Part shown: positions 45,624-55,399 of the stretch, in pieces
How positions within the stretch are numbered: the stretch's first letter is position 1
How the letters are laid out: each line of letters starts with the position of its first letter
DNA from: Palaemon carinicauda
Taxonomy: Eukaryota; Arthropoda; Malacostraca; Decapoda; Palaemonidae
NCBI RefSeq assembly: GCF_036898095.1
Contig: NC_090767.1
Location: 26,347,654 to 26,411,653 of the forward strand
Reading direction: 5' to 3'
DNA: 64,000 nucleotides
The notes under the pieces: generated by a model
Seen by the model: only the letters and a program-made list of their open reading frames with translations
What the model was told of the DNA's origin: nothing
Databases searched by the model: none
Program-made: the position numbers and the translations under genes

Positions 45624-47755
45624 ATGGCCACCCCCCCCCCCTGTAACTTTTAGAATGTGTGAGTGGGTGTAAGATCCGTTTGGCTAAGGCCTCAATTGAT
45701 CCACATGCGCTCTGCGTTAAATGCAGAGGTAAGGTATGCGAGTTGGATGATAGGTATGACGAATGCATTCTATTATCTGAGCATGAGTGGCTAGAATTTG
45801 ATCGCTATACGCGTAAATTTGAAAGAGATAAGTTGAGGCGTAGTTCTTCTCGCTCTTCCAGAGACTTTTCCTCTTCCCATGTCACCGAACCTATTCCTTC
45901 CCCTGTAGTGGTAGTTTCTGATCCCACTACAGTTACTGCTCATGAGCCCATGCTTAAAGATATGATGTTGGGTATTCAAGCGTTGGGCGCGAAGGTTGAA
46001 TCTATCGCTGCGGACAGGACGCAATTAATGTCCGACGTGAAGCAGCTAAAAGGTGACAGTGCTAGAAGTGCAGTGAACGTACTTAGTGCAGTGGAGGGTG
46101 CGCCTGCTTGGGCATGCCGTTCTCCTAGTCTTAGACCTCTTCCAAGCTCCCCAACCCCTGGGAGAAGGAATGTTGAACGACGTAAGGAAACGAGAGGCTT
46201 TAGCTGCTGAGCAGACATCCCCTCGAGCGTTCATGTTGATGTTTCCCAGGACGTTCGCCCTCACCATAGGAAAGGTGAGGTTAAGGTGATTTCTTCATCC
46301 TCGGATGACACAGTTCCTAAAAGAGGCTGGCGTCAAGCGTCCAGACCTCTTAAGAGGAAATTGGATAATGTCAACCAGCGTCCTACCAGGACACCGCGAG
46401 TTCCTGGTTGTAGCCATTGGAGCAGTCCAGAGCGTTTTCCTTCCACCGAAGAGAGCTCGCCTGCCAAACGTCCTGCTAGGACGATGGATTCTGTAAAGAA
46501 TCGTCCAGTTGTTGGGCAGTTGTCTGAACCGGGCATGACCTCGGTTCATGCTCCTCCTCCACCATCAGATTGGTTATCGCCCTCTGGACGCTCTGAGCGT
46601 TCTTTGAGCTGCGTGGAGAGCGAACCTGTGATTGACGTGGCGTCACCTGTATCACAAGTTGACCCGAATCTTAATATGCTGCAAGAGATACAGCAAAGAC
46701 TTTCGTCTTTTATGCAATGCTACCAAGCTACAGACAGTCGTGACGTCGAGCGTCCTACGATTCAGGAGTCGAACGTCCAGCGAGACAGGAGGTTGAGCGT
46801 CCTCCAGGACGCGAAGTCGAGTGGCGAGCATCCAGGCAGGACGTCAAGTGCCAAGGAGGACGCGATGTTGAGTGTGACACTGAGTGTCGAGCTTCCTTAC
46901 ATGAAAGTCAAGAAAGGATTTATGACTTTCAGGATGCGAGCTTCGGACTTCAGGATGATCTTAATCAAATCAAGAGTCGAGATCAAGAACTCTTTAGCTC
47001 TAATCGCGTGGATCGCGAGTGTTTCACAGAGCGTCAAGGGGCTTTGTCAGAGGAAGAAGTTCATGATCACCTTTCCCCTGTCAAACTTATTGAGGAGTTA
47101 TCAGAAGGAGAAGACTCTAAGTCATTTCGTCCTTCAGTGAACTTGCAGAAACTCGTGAAAGTCTTCAACGATGAGTTCCCAGAGTCTTTTATTCCCGTTG
47201 CTCCACGTTCGGCTCCATCTGAATTCACGCTTGGGAAGATGGCGAAGAAGTCTGTTTACCAGAATGGTTCTGTCTCGATCGTCAAAAAGACCTCTTAAGA
47301 TGATGGGAGACTGGATGGAGTCCAAAAAGGAACAAGGGAAAGCAGCCTTTGCGTTCCCTCCAACTAGATTAGCATCTAGATCCAGTATATGGTACGATAC
47401 GGGAGAAGTTCTCGGCTTGGGAGTTCCTGCCTCTGCCCAGGGAGATTTCTTAGGTCTTGTAGACGCTCCCCGTCGATCGGCCATGAGGAAGACCAAGGTT
47501 CTCTGGTCTACTTCAGAGTTAGACCATCTGCTCAAAGGTGTCTTTAGAGCCTTCGAGGTTTTCAATTTCCTCGATTGGACTCTGGGAGCCTTGGCAAGAA
47601 GGTTGCTGCTCTTAAAGAAGGTGACTCTTCTAGTTTAATCCATATCATGTCCTGTATGGATAAGGCATTACGAGACGGATCGAATGAGTTGGCAGCGATT
47701 TTCACAGCAGACATACTTAAGAAGAGAGCCCAGATGTGTTCGTTTCTGTCTCTGG
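45624..47755 (+). pseudogene. DIRS-A gag-like region
   Basis: An ATG at 45624 (MATPPP) runs into an 11-base C tract that breaks the frame. The body continues with LAKASIDPHALCVKCRGKVC (a C-x2-C cluster), then Arg/Ser-rich segments (45659-46210, 46286-47140). The C-terminal part RAFEVFNFLDWTLGALARRL (about 47540) and CMDKALRDGSNELAAIF (about 47650) is shared with DIRS-B. It lies in at least four shifted frames. DIRS gag proteins are thought to form the RNP that carries the element RNA. Confidence 0.65.
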
Positions 47756-48394
47756 GGGTTGCTCCCTTCCAGAAATCAACCAAAAGGAATTGTTAGCAGT
47801 CCTGTTGGCCCTAAGAAGCTTTGAAGGGTCAGTTCTGAACAAAGTAGTGCAAGTAAATGCCGACAACACCACAGCATTGGCTTACATTGCCAAGCAAGGA
47901 GGAACTCACTTGATTTCCCTTTACGAGACGGCGAGGAATCTCCTCATCTGGGCGAAGGAAAAAAAGGTAATTCTGATTACAAGGTTCATCCAAGGGGAGA
48001 AAAATGTAATGGCAGACGGTCTCAGCAGGAGAGGTCAAGTCCTACCCACAGAGTGGACACTCCATCTGGAAGTTAGCAAGAGTCTGTGGCGACTTTGGGG
48101 TCGCCCTTGCATAGACCTTTTCGCAACCTCAAAGACCAAGAGGCTAGAGACGTATTGCTCCCCAGTGCCAGATCTCGAAGCAGTACACACGGACGCGTTC
48201 CTGCTAGATTGGTCCAATCTAGACGTGTACGTTTTTCCACCTTTCAAGATCCTTTACAAGGTGTTACAAAAGTTTGTGTCAAGCGAAGGGACCAGAATGA
48301 CCCTAGTAGCCCCCTTTTGGCCCTCAAGAGAATGGTTCACAGAGGTACTGGAATGGATTGTGGACACTCCAAGAAGCCTTCCATTAAGAGTAGA
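47756..48394 (+). pseudogene. DIRS-A RNase H region
   Basis: The open frame through 48407 reads EINQKELLAVLLALRSFE, NADNTTALAYIAKQGGT and GEKNVMADGLSRRGQVLPTE, then DLFATSKTKRLETYCSPVPD and DAFLLDWSNLDVYVFPPFK. This is the RNase H and connecting region of DIRS/Ngaro polyproteins, with D (NADN) and E (KE) acid positions visible. The RT that should precede it is missing. It is cut at about 48394 by DIRS-B just after LPLRVDF. Confidence 0.75.
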
Positions 48395-49847
48395 TTTTCA
48401 ATATTAAACTTAGCCGGTGATCATATAGCTGTCAGCTCTGCTGCCCGACAGAAAAACCTAAGGACAAAATACGCCAGCGATCGCTATACAGGTGGGGGTG
48501 TACATCAACAGCGCCATCTGTCGAGCAGGTACTCAAGTACTCCATGTCAACACAGAACCAATTTTCTCTCTGTCGTGCCACCGGCAAGACCTACTAAATA
48601 CGCTGTTACTAACTGGATTTGTTTTCACAACTATTTGGTGAAGTACACTATTCTAGTTTTGAGCTTTCGCTATGCAGGGGTTTTATCTTCATCTCAAAAC
48701 TTGAACTCGTTGTGGATAGATTTAATTATGGTGATAAAGAGAGTATGGACTCTCTTTCACTTTTAAATGGCCGACCCTTCCCTTAGACGGAAGTGTGTTT
48801 AGGTTTTTAGTAATTTTGCTTAACTTAAATGGTTTAAATTCTAAGTTAAAGGAACTTTTTATTTGGAAAACCTTTCAGTTTTTTCCTTTAGCCAAATAAC
48901 ATGTTTTTTTGACGATATATAATTGGGCTCTTCTCTCAGGTGCGAAATCAAGAGAGAAAGAGAGAGAGAGATAGAGACGGAGGGAGAGAGAGGAGAAAAA
49001 ACGTTCCGTTCAAGCGGGTAACGTTGTTCTCGTGTTTCTCTCCTCCCTAGTCGCTGTACGGGGAAGAAGGTAAAACGTTTCTAGGGTTTTATTCTTGTCC
49101 CCAGGCTATGTGCGGTGAGAGATTGTAAACGTAGCTTAATTGAACTAGTGTTTAGTCTCTTTCCCAGCCACTGAATTCTTTATCTTTATATGTTTTCTGT
49201 TTTTTTTTTTTTGCTACCCCCCAGATGCTGAAGCCTTGACGAGGATGGGGGGCTTAGGGATTAGCAGCTGGGCTCTAATGAACAGTGGGAACTATTTCCC
49301 ATTGGACCTCGGTGCCCAGCTGTCGATTCAACTAAATCAGTCAGCACTTTCTCTTTTACTTTTGATTATTTCTTTTTTTCTCCCATCTCTTCCTTTTGGG
49401 CTCGATATTGTTGACGACTTTGGCATGTTCGATTTTACTTTGGATGCTGCTTTGGATTTGGCACAGTGTGGGATGGACTGCATTCCATCTCAACCTGTGC
49501 CAATTTAGATGCCATCACCCTCTGGCAGACCCCATTGGGTGCAGACCAAGTCTGTTAAGAGTCGGGCTCCAGTGATCCGGTCTTAAGTCACCCATATTTG
49601 CGGGTAATGGGTGACGCCAGGCATTGGAGTCGACGGTGGGAGGGGCTAACTACCCCCACTGACCAGTGTACGCCCACCTTAAGAGAGGCAGCCCCTCTCT
49701 AATAGAGGACTGGTCCCCGCTGAAGCCTCTTCTCGTGTTGGGCCACATGGGATAGGAGGACTGACATCCTCCGATAAGAGGTGGATAACCCGGCTTGCTT
49801 TTTCAAAAAAACCCAACACCTCTGTTGACGACCTGGAAAATACAAAC

Positions 49848-51404
49848 ATGGACCTCGGTACAGACAGCTCCAACTCGGGTTCTAACATTGTAACGTTAGA
49901 ACCTTATTCACGTCATGTGAATAATAAAACGCTAGAGAAGAAGAGAGAGAGAGTGAAAAATGATGACAGTACAGAAAGATATAGAAAAGTAGAAGTATTA
50001 CCTGGTCACTATGAAGTAGTGAATTATGAAAAATTTTTTATCTTGGAATTTGAAAACGGAAGAAATGAGCGTATAAATGTTTTTAAAGCTAATAGAGAAA
50101 TAGTTAATTTATGTGGAGGGCAGCCAAAAATTTTACCCCAGGGAAATGGAAGTCTCTTGATAGAGACAGTGTCCCCATTACAAGGTGAAAGGTTAAAAAC
50201 ACTTACAACATTGAATGGTCATAGCGTAAAATGCGTTTCACACCCTACTTTCAACCAGAGTAGAGGTGTGATATATGCTCCAGAATTGTTGGATATAGAG
50301 GAGAAAGAAATAGAGGATGAACTGAAAAGTCAAGGAGTAGTTAAAGTAGTCAGAATGAGAAAGAGAGTTGGAGAACAACGTATCCCTCTTGCTACTCTGA
50401 TTATAACATTTGATCAATGCCGATTACCAAATGTTATAAAAGCTGGATGGCTATCTTTGAAGGTAAAACCATATATCCCGTCACCATTGCGATGTTATCA
50501 TTGCCAAATGTATGGCCATTTAAGCCAGAAATGTAAAGAAAAACTAAACAATAAGCCAGCTGTTTGTGCCAACTGTGGAAAAAGTAGTCATGGAGTATGC
50601 ATAGAAAACCCTAATTGCATACATTGTGGGGAAGCACACCCAGCTACATCTAAAAGCTGTGTAAAGTTTATTTTTGAAAAAGAAATTCAGGCCATTAGGA
50701 CCATGGAAAGGGTTACTTTTAAAGAGGCTCGTAAAAGAGCTCTTGAAAAGCAAATAAGACCAGGGCAACCTTTTTCAATGGTTCTGAAGAAAAACTTGTC
50801 AAACCACACAGACGAAAATTATATCTCTACTTCTAAGATAAAGAAACAAATGAAAGTAGTTAAAGAGGTTGAAAGTCCCATCGAAAATCTATATCCAGAA
50901 ATTGTGGAAAAATCAAAACGGACACTTAAAGATCTGAAAATTATTCAAAAGCCAACTACTCCGATTTTAAACAAAAGTACAAACCTCTCACAGGCCGTTT
51001 CCTTGCCTGATCTGATGGAGGTTGCACTCGAAACCAATTTACCTGGTGAACCCGTAGTGGGGAAGGTGCAAAAACCTGACAGATCACAACCTTTTAATCG
51101 AAAAAGAGAGAGACCTCCCTCCCTCTCTCCTCCTACCATAAGAAACATTAAAGTCACGACTTCCAATAAATATGATATCTTGTCTGCTGATGTTTCTGAA
51201 CAACTAGAAGGTAAATTGAACCAATCAGAAATTCAAGTTGAGGTCCACCATCCTCCTCAACAATTAGATCAAAAGGACACAAAGAAAAAGAGAAACACAA
51301 AACCCACTATATCAAGATCCTCTCTAGAGTTACCTCCGGGAAACATTGTTAGATCAAATAGTGCCATTGGGAAGACTTCATCTAAGGTGTCTTCCAAAAA
51401 ATAA
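49848..51404 (+). CDS. Non-LTR ORF1: nucleic-acid-binding gag-like protein with zinc knuckles
   Basis: 518 residues, intact from ATG. Around residues 212-270 there are three CCHC-type knuckles: CYHCQMYGHLSQKC, CANCGKSSHGVC and CIHCGEAHPATSKSC. The N-terminal half is Lys/Glu-rich and the C-terminal third is polar and basic (KKKRNTKP). Proteins of this type coat element RNA and assist target-primed reverse transcription. The 5' UTR (49217-49847) has no functional ORF I accept. Stop TAA at 51402 is in the same frame as ORF2. Confidence 0.85.
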   Translation: MDLGTDSSNSGSNIVTLEPYSRHVNNKTLEKKRERVKNDDSTERYRKVEVLPGHYEVVNYEKFFILEFENGRNERINVFKANREIVNLCGGQPKILPQGNGSLLIETVSPLQGERLKTLTTLNGHSVKCVSHPTFNQSRGVIYAPELLDIEEKEIEDELKSQGVVKVVRMRKRVGEQRIPLATLIITFDQCRLPNVIKAGWLSLKVKPYIPSPLRCYHCQMYGHLSQKCKEKLNNKPAVCANCGKSSHGVCIENPNCIHCGEAHPATSKSCVKFIFEKEIQAIRTMERVTFKEARKRALEKQIRPGQPFSMVLKKNLSNHTDENYISTSKIKKQMKVVKEVESPIENLYPEIVEKSKRTLKDLKIIQKPTTPILNKSTNLSQAVSLPDLMEVALETNLPGEPVVGKVQKPDRSQPFNRKRERPPSLSPPTIRNIKVTTSNKYDILSADVSEQLEGKLNQSEIQVEVHHPPQQLDQKDTKKKRNTKPTISRSSLELPPGNIVRSNSAIGKTSSKVSSKK

Positions 51405-52283
51405 AACATAGTTTTTTCCTCCATTCTGCAATGGAATTGCCAGGGTTTAAGGGCGAAATATGAACAACTTAAGCTCCTCATACGTGAGCACTCCCCTATA
51501 ACAGTATGTCTACAAGAAAGCAAGCTCGATGCTAATACTCCTTGTCCTCGAGAGTATGTTAGCTATAGGACACCATATGATCAACGAGCAGGGAGCCATG
51601 GGGGAAGTCTTATATACATTCGTCGAGATGTTCCCCAAATATCTTTGTCTATCTGTACCCCTCTGCAGGCAGTGGCTGTACAGATTGATATAGGGAGAAA
51701 ATACACAATCTGTTCTCTTTACTTGCCTCCAAATGATAACATCTCATATGATAATATAGTAGAGGTGATTAAACAACTCCCACAACCCTTTATCCTACTA
51801 GGAGACCTTAATAGTAGACATCCTTTATGGGGTGATGTTTTAGCAAATGCAAGGGGTAATATTATATCGTCAATTTTGGAGAATGAAGATGTCGGACTCC
51901 TCAATACAGGAGAGCCCACACATTTTCATGTACAGACAGGTACCTTGTCCTGCATTGACCTATCAGTTGCAAGCTCTAACTGTCTTCTCGATTTTAATTG
52001 GAGAACATTAGATGATTGGCATACTAGTGATCATGCACCAATCATTATAGACACCAACAATGGTCCACCTTTACAAAGATCACCTCGATGGAATCTTGAT
52101 AAGGCGGACTGGAATAGATTTCGGGAGTTAAGTGAAATTGAAGGAAATGCAGAACAGTTTGAAAGTGTTGATGATGCCATAGACTTACTTAATGGAACTC
52201 TTCACACAGCAGGAGTGAATTCCATTCCCAAAACAACTGGGATATTCAGACGACGACCAGTCCCCTGGTGTCGTCAGAACTAA
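51405..52283 (+). CDS. Non-LTR ORF2, endonuclease domain (first part, frame broken at end)
   Basis: From ILQWNCQGL on, it has the AP-endonuclease motifs in order: QWNCQG (Asn), CLQESK (Glu), LLGDLNSRHPLWG (Asp/Asn), SCIDLSVAS and DWHTSDHAPI (His of S-D-H). All catalytic residues are kept. It nicks target DNA to prime reverse transcription. No ATG precedes the domain: the first in-frame codons after the ORF1 stop are AAC ATA GTT, so an ATG may have become ATA at 51408. The frame stops at 52281, and the polymerase continues in another frame from about 52268. Confidence 0.8.
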   Translation, partial: NIVFSSILQWNCQGLRAKYEQLKLLIREHSPITVCLQESKLDANTPCPREYVSYRTPYDQRAGSHGGSLIYIRRDVPQISLSICTPLQAVAVQIDIGRKYTICSLYLPPNDNISYDNIVEVIKQLPQPFILLGDLNSRHPLWGDVLANARGNIISSILENEDVGLLNTGEPTHFHVQTGTLSCIDLSVASSNCLLDFNWRTLDDWHTSDHAPIIIDTNNGPPLQRSPRWNLDKADWNRFRELSEIEGNAEQFESVDDAIDLLNGTLHTAGVNSIPKTTGIFRRRPVPWCRQN

Positions 52284-55114
52284 CTGCCCTGCACAGAGCC
52301 ACAAGAAAGTCTTTAACTCGATTGCGCATGCACCGTAATGAGGAGAATTTAGTCACTTACAAGAAATGTAGAGCACAGTTCCGCCGTGCCATGAAAGAAG
52401 CTAGGCGCCAGTCTTGGATGTCCTTTGTTTCCTCCATTAACAGTAGAACACCAACATCATCTGTGTGGAGGAAAGTAAAAAAGATAGCAGGAAAATTCAC
52501 CCCAAACCCACCACCAGTGTTAAAGATAAATGGCCAGTATATGACTGGAGCAACCGAAGTTAGCAATGCCCTGGCTGACCATTTCTCAAATGTATCGTGC
52601 AAGTGTCAAGCAGCTCCTGGTCACCAGTATAGGAGCAATGAAGAAAAGAAAGTTTTAAACTTCGCAACAAGAAAGCAAGAGTCATACAATTCTCCTTTTA
52701 CTGAAAGAGAATTTGATTCTGCTCTTGCTACTTGTAACGATACAGCCCCTGGACCCGATGGAATTCCATATGCAATGATTAAACATGTACCTTATAATAC
52801 AAAGTTATTTATTTTAAGCATTTTTAATAGAATATGGCATGATCATAGTTATCCAAGTGTTTGGGAACTAGCCATTATTTTAGCCTTTTTAAAACCCGGT
52901 AAGGACAAGTTTTTAGCAGCAAACTACCGACCTATTGCATTGACATCTTGTTTATGTAAAATCATGGAGAAGATGGTCAATGCAAGACTGATTTGGTACC
53001 TTGAAAAGAAGAATATTTTATCACCCATTCAATGTGGATTCAGGAAAATGCACTCAACGACTGATGTGCTGATACAACTTGAGTCCTCCATTTGTGAAGC
53101 CTTTGCTTCCAAACAGCACCATGTTACAGTTTTTTTTGATCTTGAAAAGGCATATGATACCACATGGAGATACGGTATACTTAAAAGAATCCATGAGTGC
53201 GGATTGAGAGGTGAGCTACCACTATTCATCCAGTCATTTCTTTCACATAGAGTTTTCCAAGTGAGAGTTGGGGAAGCTCTATCACAGAGTAAGTGCCAGG
53301 AAGAAGGAGTTCCTCAGGGGAGTGTGCTGAGTGTAACCCTTTTTGCACTAGCAATTAATGGGATATCCTCAGTCATTCCCCGGGATGTTCTTGCAACATT
53401 ATTTGTGGATGATCTCTCCATATCATTTGCTGGAGCCAGAATGGCAATGGTTGAGAGAAAAATCCAACTCTCTATTGATAAAATTATCCATTGGGCCGAT
53501 ATGAATGGATTTAAGTTCTCAACAAGTAAAACTACAATTGTCCATTTCTGTCGTATACGGGGAGTACATCCAGACCCGGATATATACATCAAAGGTCAAC
53601 GGATCCCATGTGCAAGTGAAGCCAAATTTTTAGGGTTGATATTTGATTGTAGGCTTACATGGGTTTCTCACTTAAAAACATTAAAAGCTAAATGTGTTGA
53701 AGCTATGAATCTTTTAAAAGTCTTGTCCCATACATCATGGGGGGCAGACCGCAATACAATTTTAAAATTATACAAGGCCTTGATATTTTCCAAAATTAGT
53801 TATGGATGCGAAATATACTCCTCAGCAACCCCAAGCCGGTTAAAAATACTAGATTCAATACATCATGCTAGCATTAGATTGTCCACAGGAGCCTTTAGAA
53901 CCTCCCCTATCACAAGTCTCCTTGTTGATGCTGGGGAGTTGCCTCTGGACCTTTACCGAATGTCCTCTATTATTCGGTATTGGTTTAGATTGCAAAGACT
54001 CCCCAATTCTTCAGCCTTTCAAACTGCAAGCCTTGTAAGGCACTCAACCTACTTTGAGTTGCACCCAAAATCTCCTCAACCCTTTGGGTTTCGGGTTAAC
54101 CAATTATTAAACAATCTGGATATGATTAGAAATAAGGTGTTTCCATTCAAGGTATCATCAACGCCTCCATGGAAATTACCTGACATATCTTTTTGTAGAT
54201 ACTTTATTGGAGTTAAGAAGAATTTGACTGACTTAGAATCCAGGTCTCTTTTTATGGAACATGTCGAAGAACATAGGGGATCGACTTTTATATATACTGA
54301 TGGCTCCAAATCTGATGCTGGCGTTGGATTTGGAGTACATAGTAATGATTTTAATTGTAGAGGTGCACTTCCTCTAACAGCTTCCATATTTACTGCCGAA
54401 CTGTATGGCATATTAACCGCTATTGAGAAAATAGCTTTGGAAAAGGAGGGTAATTTTACAATTTTTAGTGATGCAAGGAGTGTTCTTCAAGCTTTAGAAG
54501 TTTTTAATTCTAGTAACCCTCTAGTTTTAAAGATTTTAGAATGGCTTTTTATTATTGGACGGAAAGGTATAACTGTTCGATTTTGTTGGGTTCCAGCACA
54601 TGTAGGTGTGTCTGGGAATGAGAAGGCAGATTTACTGGCGAAGAATGCGGCATCCGAGTTGCTACCAAGGAGGTATCCCATTCCATGTAACGATTTCCTA
54701 CCTTACATCAAGAAATTGGTATGTGATAAATGGCAACAGCACTGGGATAGTCAAGATGGCAATAAAATGAGGGAAGTAACAAATATCATATCACCTTGGA
54801 GGTATAACATGATTCCCCGAAAATGGGAGACAACTCTTTGTCGTCTCCGTATTGGTCACACACGGTTGACACACGAGTTTCTGCTGAAGGGCCAACACCA
54901 ACCGTATTGCGAGGACTGCTTAGTACCTTTAACAGTGAGGCATTTGTTGACCGAATGCCCTAATTTTACTAACTTAAGAAATAGATATCTGTTTGAGGCT
55001 CGAGGTGAGGATGGCAGGTTTATCCTTGCCAAGATTCTTGGACATGATGTGTCTTACTATGCGAGCGGAATTTTTAGATTTATTTCAGAAGCAGGTCTTC
55101 TGAAAACTATTTAA
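52268..55114 (+). CDS. Non-LTR ORF2, reverse transcriptase, RNase H and C-terminal zinc knuckle
   Basis: 948 residues, intact from about 52268 (V/M-SSELTALHRATRKS). RT: GFRKMHSTTDVL, FFDLEKAYDTTWR (Asp), PQGSVLSVTLFALAING and FVDDLSISF (F-x-D-D catalytic pair). RNase H: IYTDGSKSDAGVGFG (Asp), TAELYGILTAIE (Glu), IFSDARSVLQAL (Asp) and VPAHVGVSGNEKADLLAK (His/Asp). C-terminal CCHC: CEDCLVPLTVRHLLTECPNF. It copies element RNA at the nick. A one-nucleotide frame change separates it from the endonuclease, so it is probably inactive unless this is an assembly error. Confidence 0.85.
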   Translation: MSSELTALHRATRKSLTRLRMHRNEENLVTYKKCRAQFRRAMKEARRQSWMSFVSSINSRTPTSSVWRKVKKIAGKFTPNPPPVLKINGQYMTGATEVSNALADHFSNVSCKCQAAPGHQYRSNEEKKVLNFATRKQESYNSPFTEREFDSALATCNDTAPGPDGIPYAMIKHVPYNTKLFILSIFNRIWHDHSYPSVWELAIILAFLKPGKDKFLAANYRPIALTSCLCKIMEKMVNARLIWYLEKKNILSPIQCGFRKMHSTTDVLIQLESSICEAFASKQHHVTVFFDLEKAYDTTWRYGILKRIHECGLRGELPLFIQSFLSHRVFQVRVGEALSQSKCQEEGVPQGSVLSVTLFALAINGISSVIPRDVLATLFVDDLSISFAGARMAMVERKIQLSIDKIIHWADMNGFKFSTSKTTIVHFCRIRGVHPDPDIYIKGQRIPCASEAKFLGLIFDCRLTWVSHLKTLKAKCVEAMNLLKVLSHTSWGADRNTILKLYKALIFSKISYGCEIYSSATPSRLKILDSIHHASIRLSTGAFRTSPITSLLVDAGELPLDLYRMSSIIRYWFRLQRLPNSSAFQTASLVRHSTYFELHPKSPQPFGFRVNQLLNNLDMIRNKVFPFKVSSTPPWKLPDISFCRYFIGVKKNLTDLESRSLFMEHVEEHRGSTFIYTDGSKSDAGVGFGVHSNDFNCRGALPLTASIFTAELYGILTAIEKIALEKEGNFTIFSDARSVLQALEVFNSSNPLVLKILEWLFIIGRKGITVRFCWVPAHVGVSGNEKADLLAKNAASELLPRRYPIPCNDFLPYIKKLVCDKWQQHWDSQDGNKMREVTNIISPWRYNMIPRKWETTLCRLRIGHTRLTHEFLLKGQHQPYCEDCLVPLTVRHLLTECPNFTNLRNRYLFEARGEDGRFILAKILGHDVSYYASGIFRFISEAGLLKTI

Positions 55115-55399
55115 CTATTGTAAGGACTTCTTAATTTTTTTTTATCGTTTTAATCGAATTTGCTTTTAATTTTCATATACAGTAAATGGTATCGGCGTCA
55201 ATGACCTTAGATGTCAGGATGCCAGAAAACTTTCAATCAATCAATCAATCAATCTGTTTTTGCTAGTATTAATGAGCTGCATTATACGACTGTTTTCGCA
55301 ATTACTACCTTTTAATGAAGGGTAGAATTGCGTGTTTCAGGTAGAAATCGGTAAAAGTTTCGATTTCAGTGAAATAAGTGCAAAACAGAAACTCGAAGT

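Larger units (their letters stand above)
49217..55254 (+). mobile_element. Non-LTR retrotransposon with RNase H (I-clade/Nimb-like), near full length, 6.04 kb
   Basis: It starts CCCCCCAGATGCTGAAGCC and ends in about five AATC repeats (55235-55254). The host sequence CTG(T)nGCTA appears on both sides (49197-49216 with a long T run, 55255-55264 with five T), a probable target-site duplication. ORF1 is 49848-51404, ORF2 about 51405-55114. An apurinic-like endonuclease, RT, RNase H and C-terminal zinc-knuckle layout with a gag-type ORF1 fits the I group. The exact family needs a database search. Confidence 0.85.

Noticed and set aside
49236..49508. 90-residue frame in the 5' region of the non-LTR element
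   Set aside because: No similarity to known element proteins and low-complexity Leu/Phe content; more likely 5' UTR.
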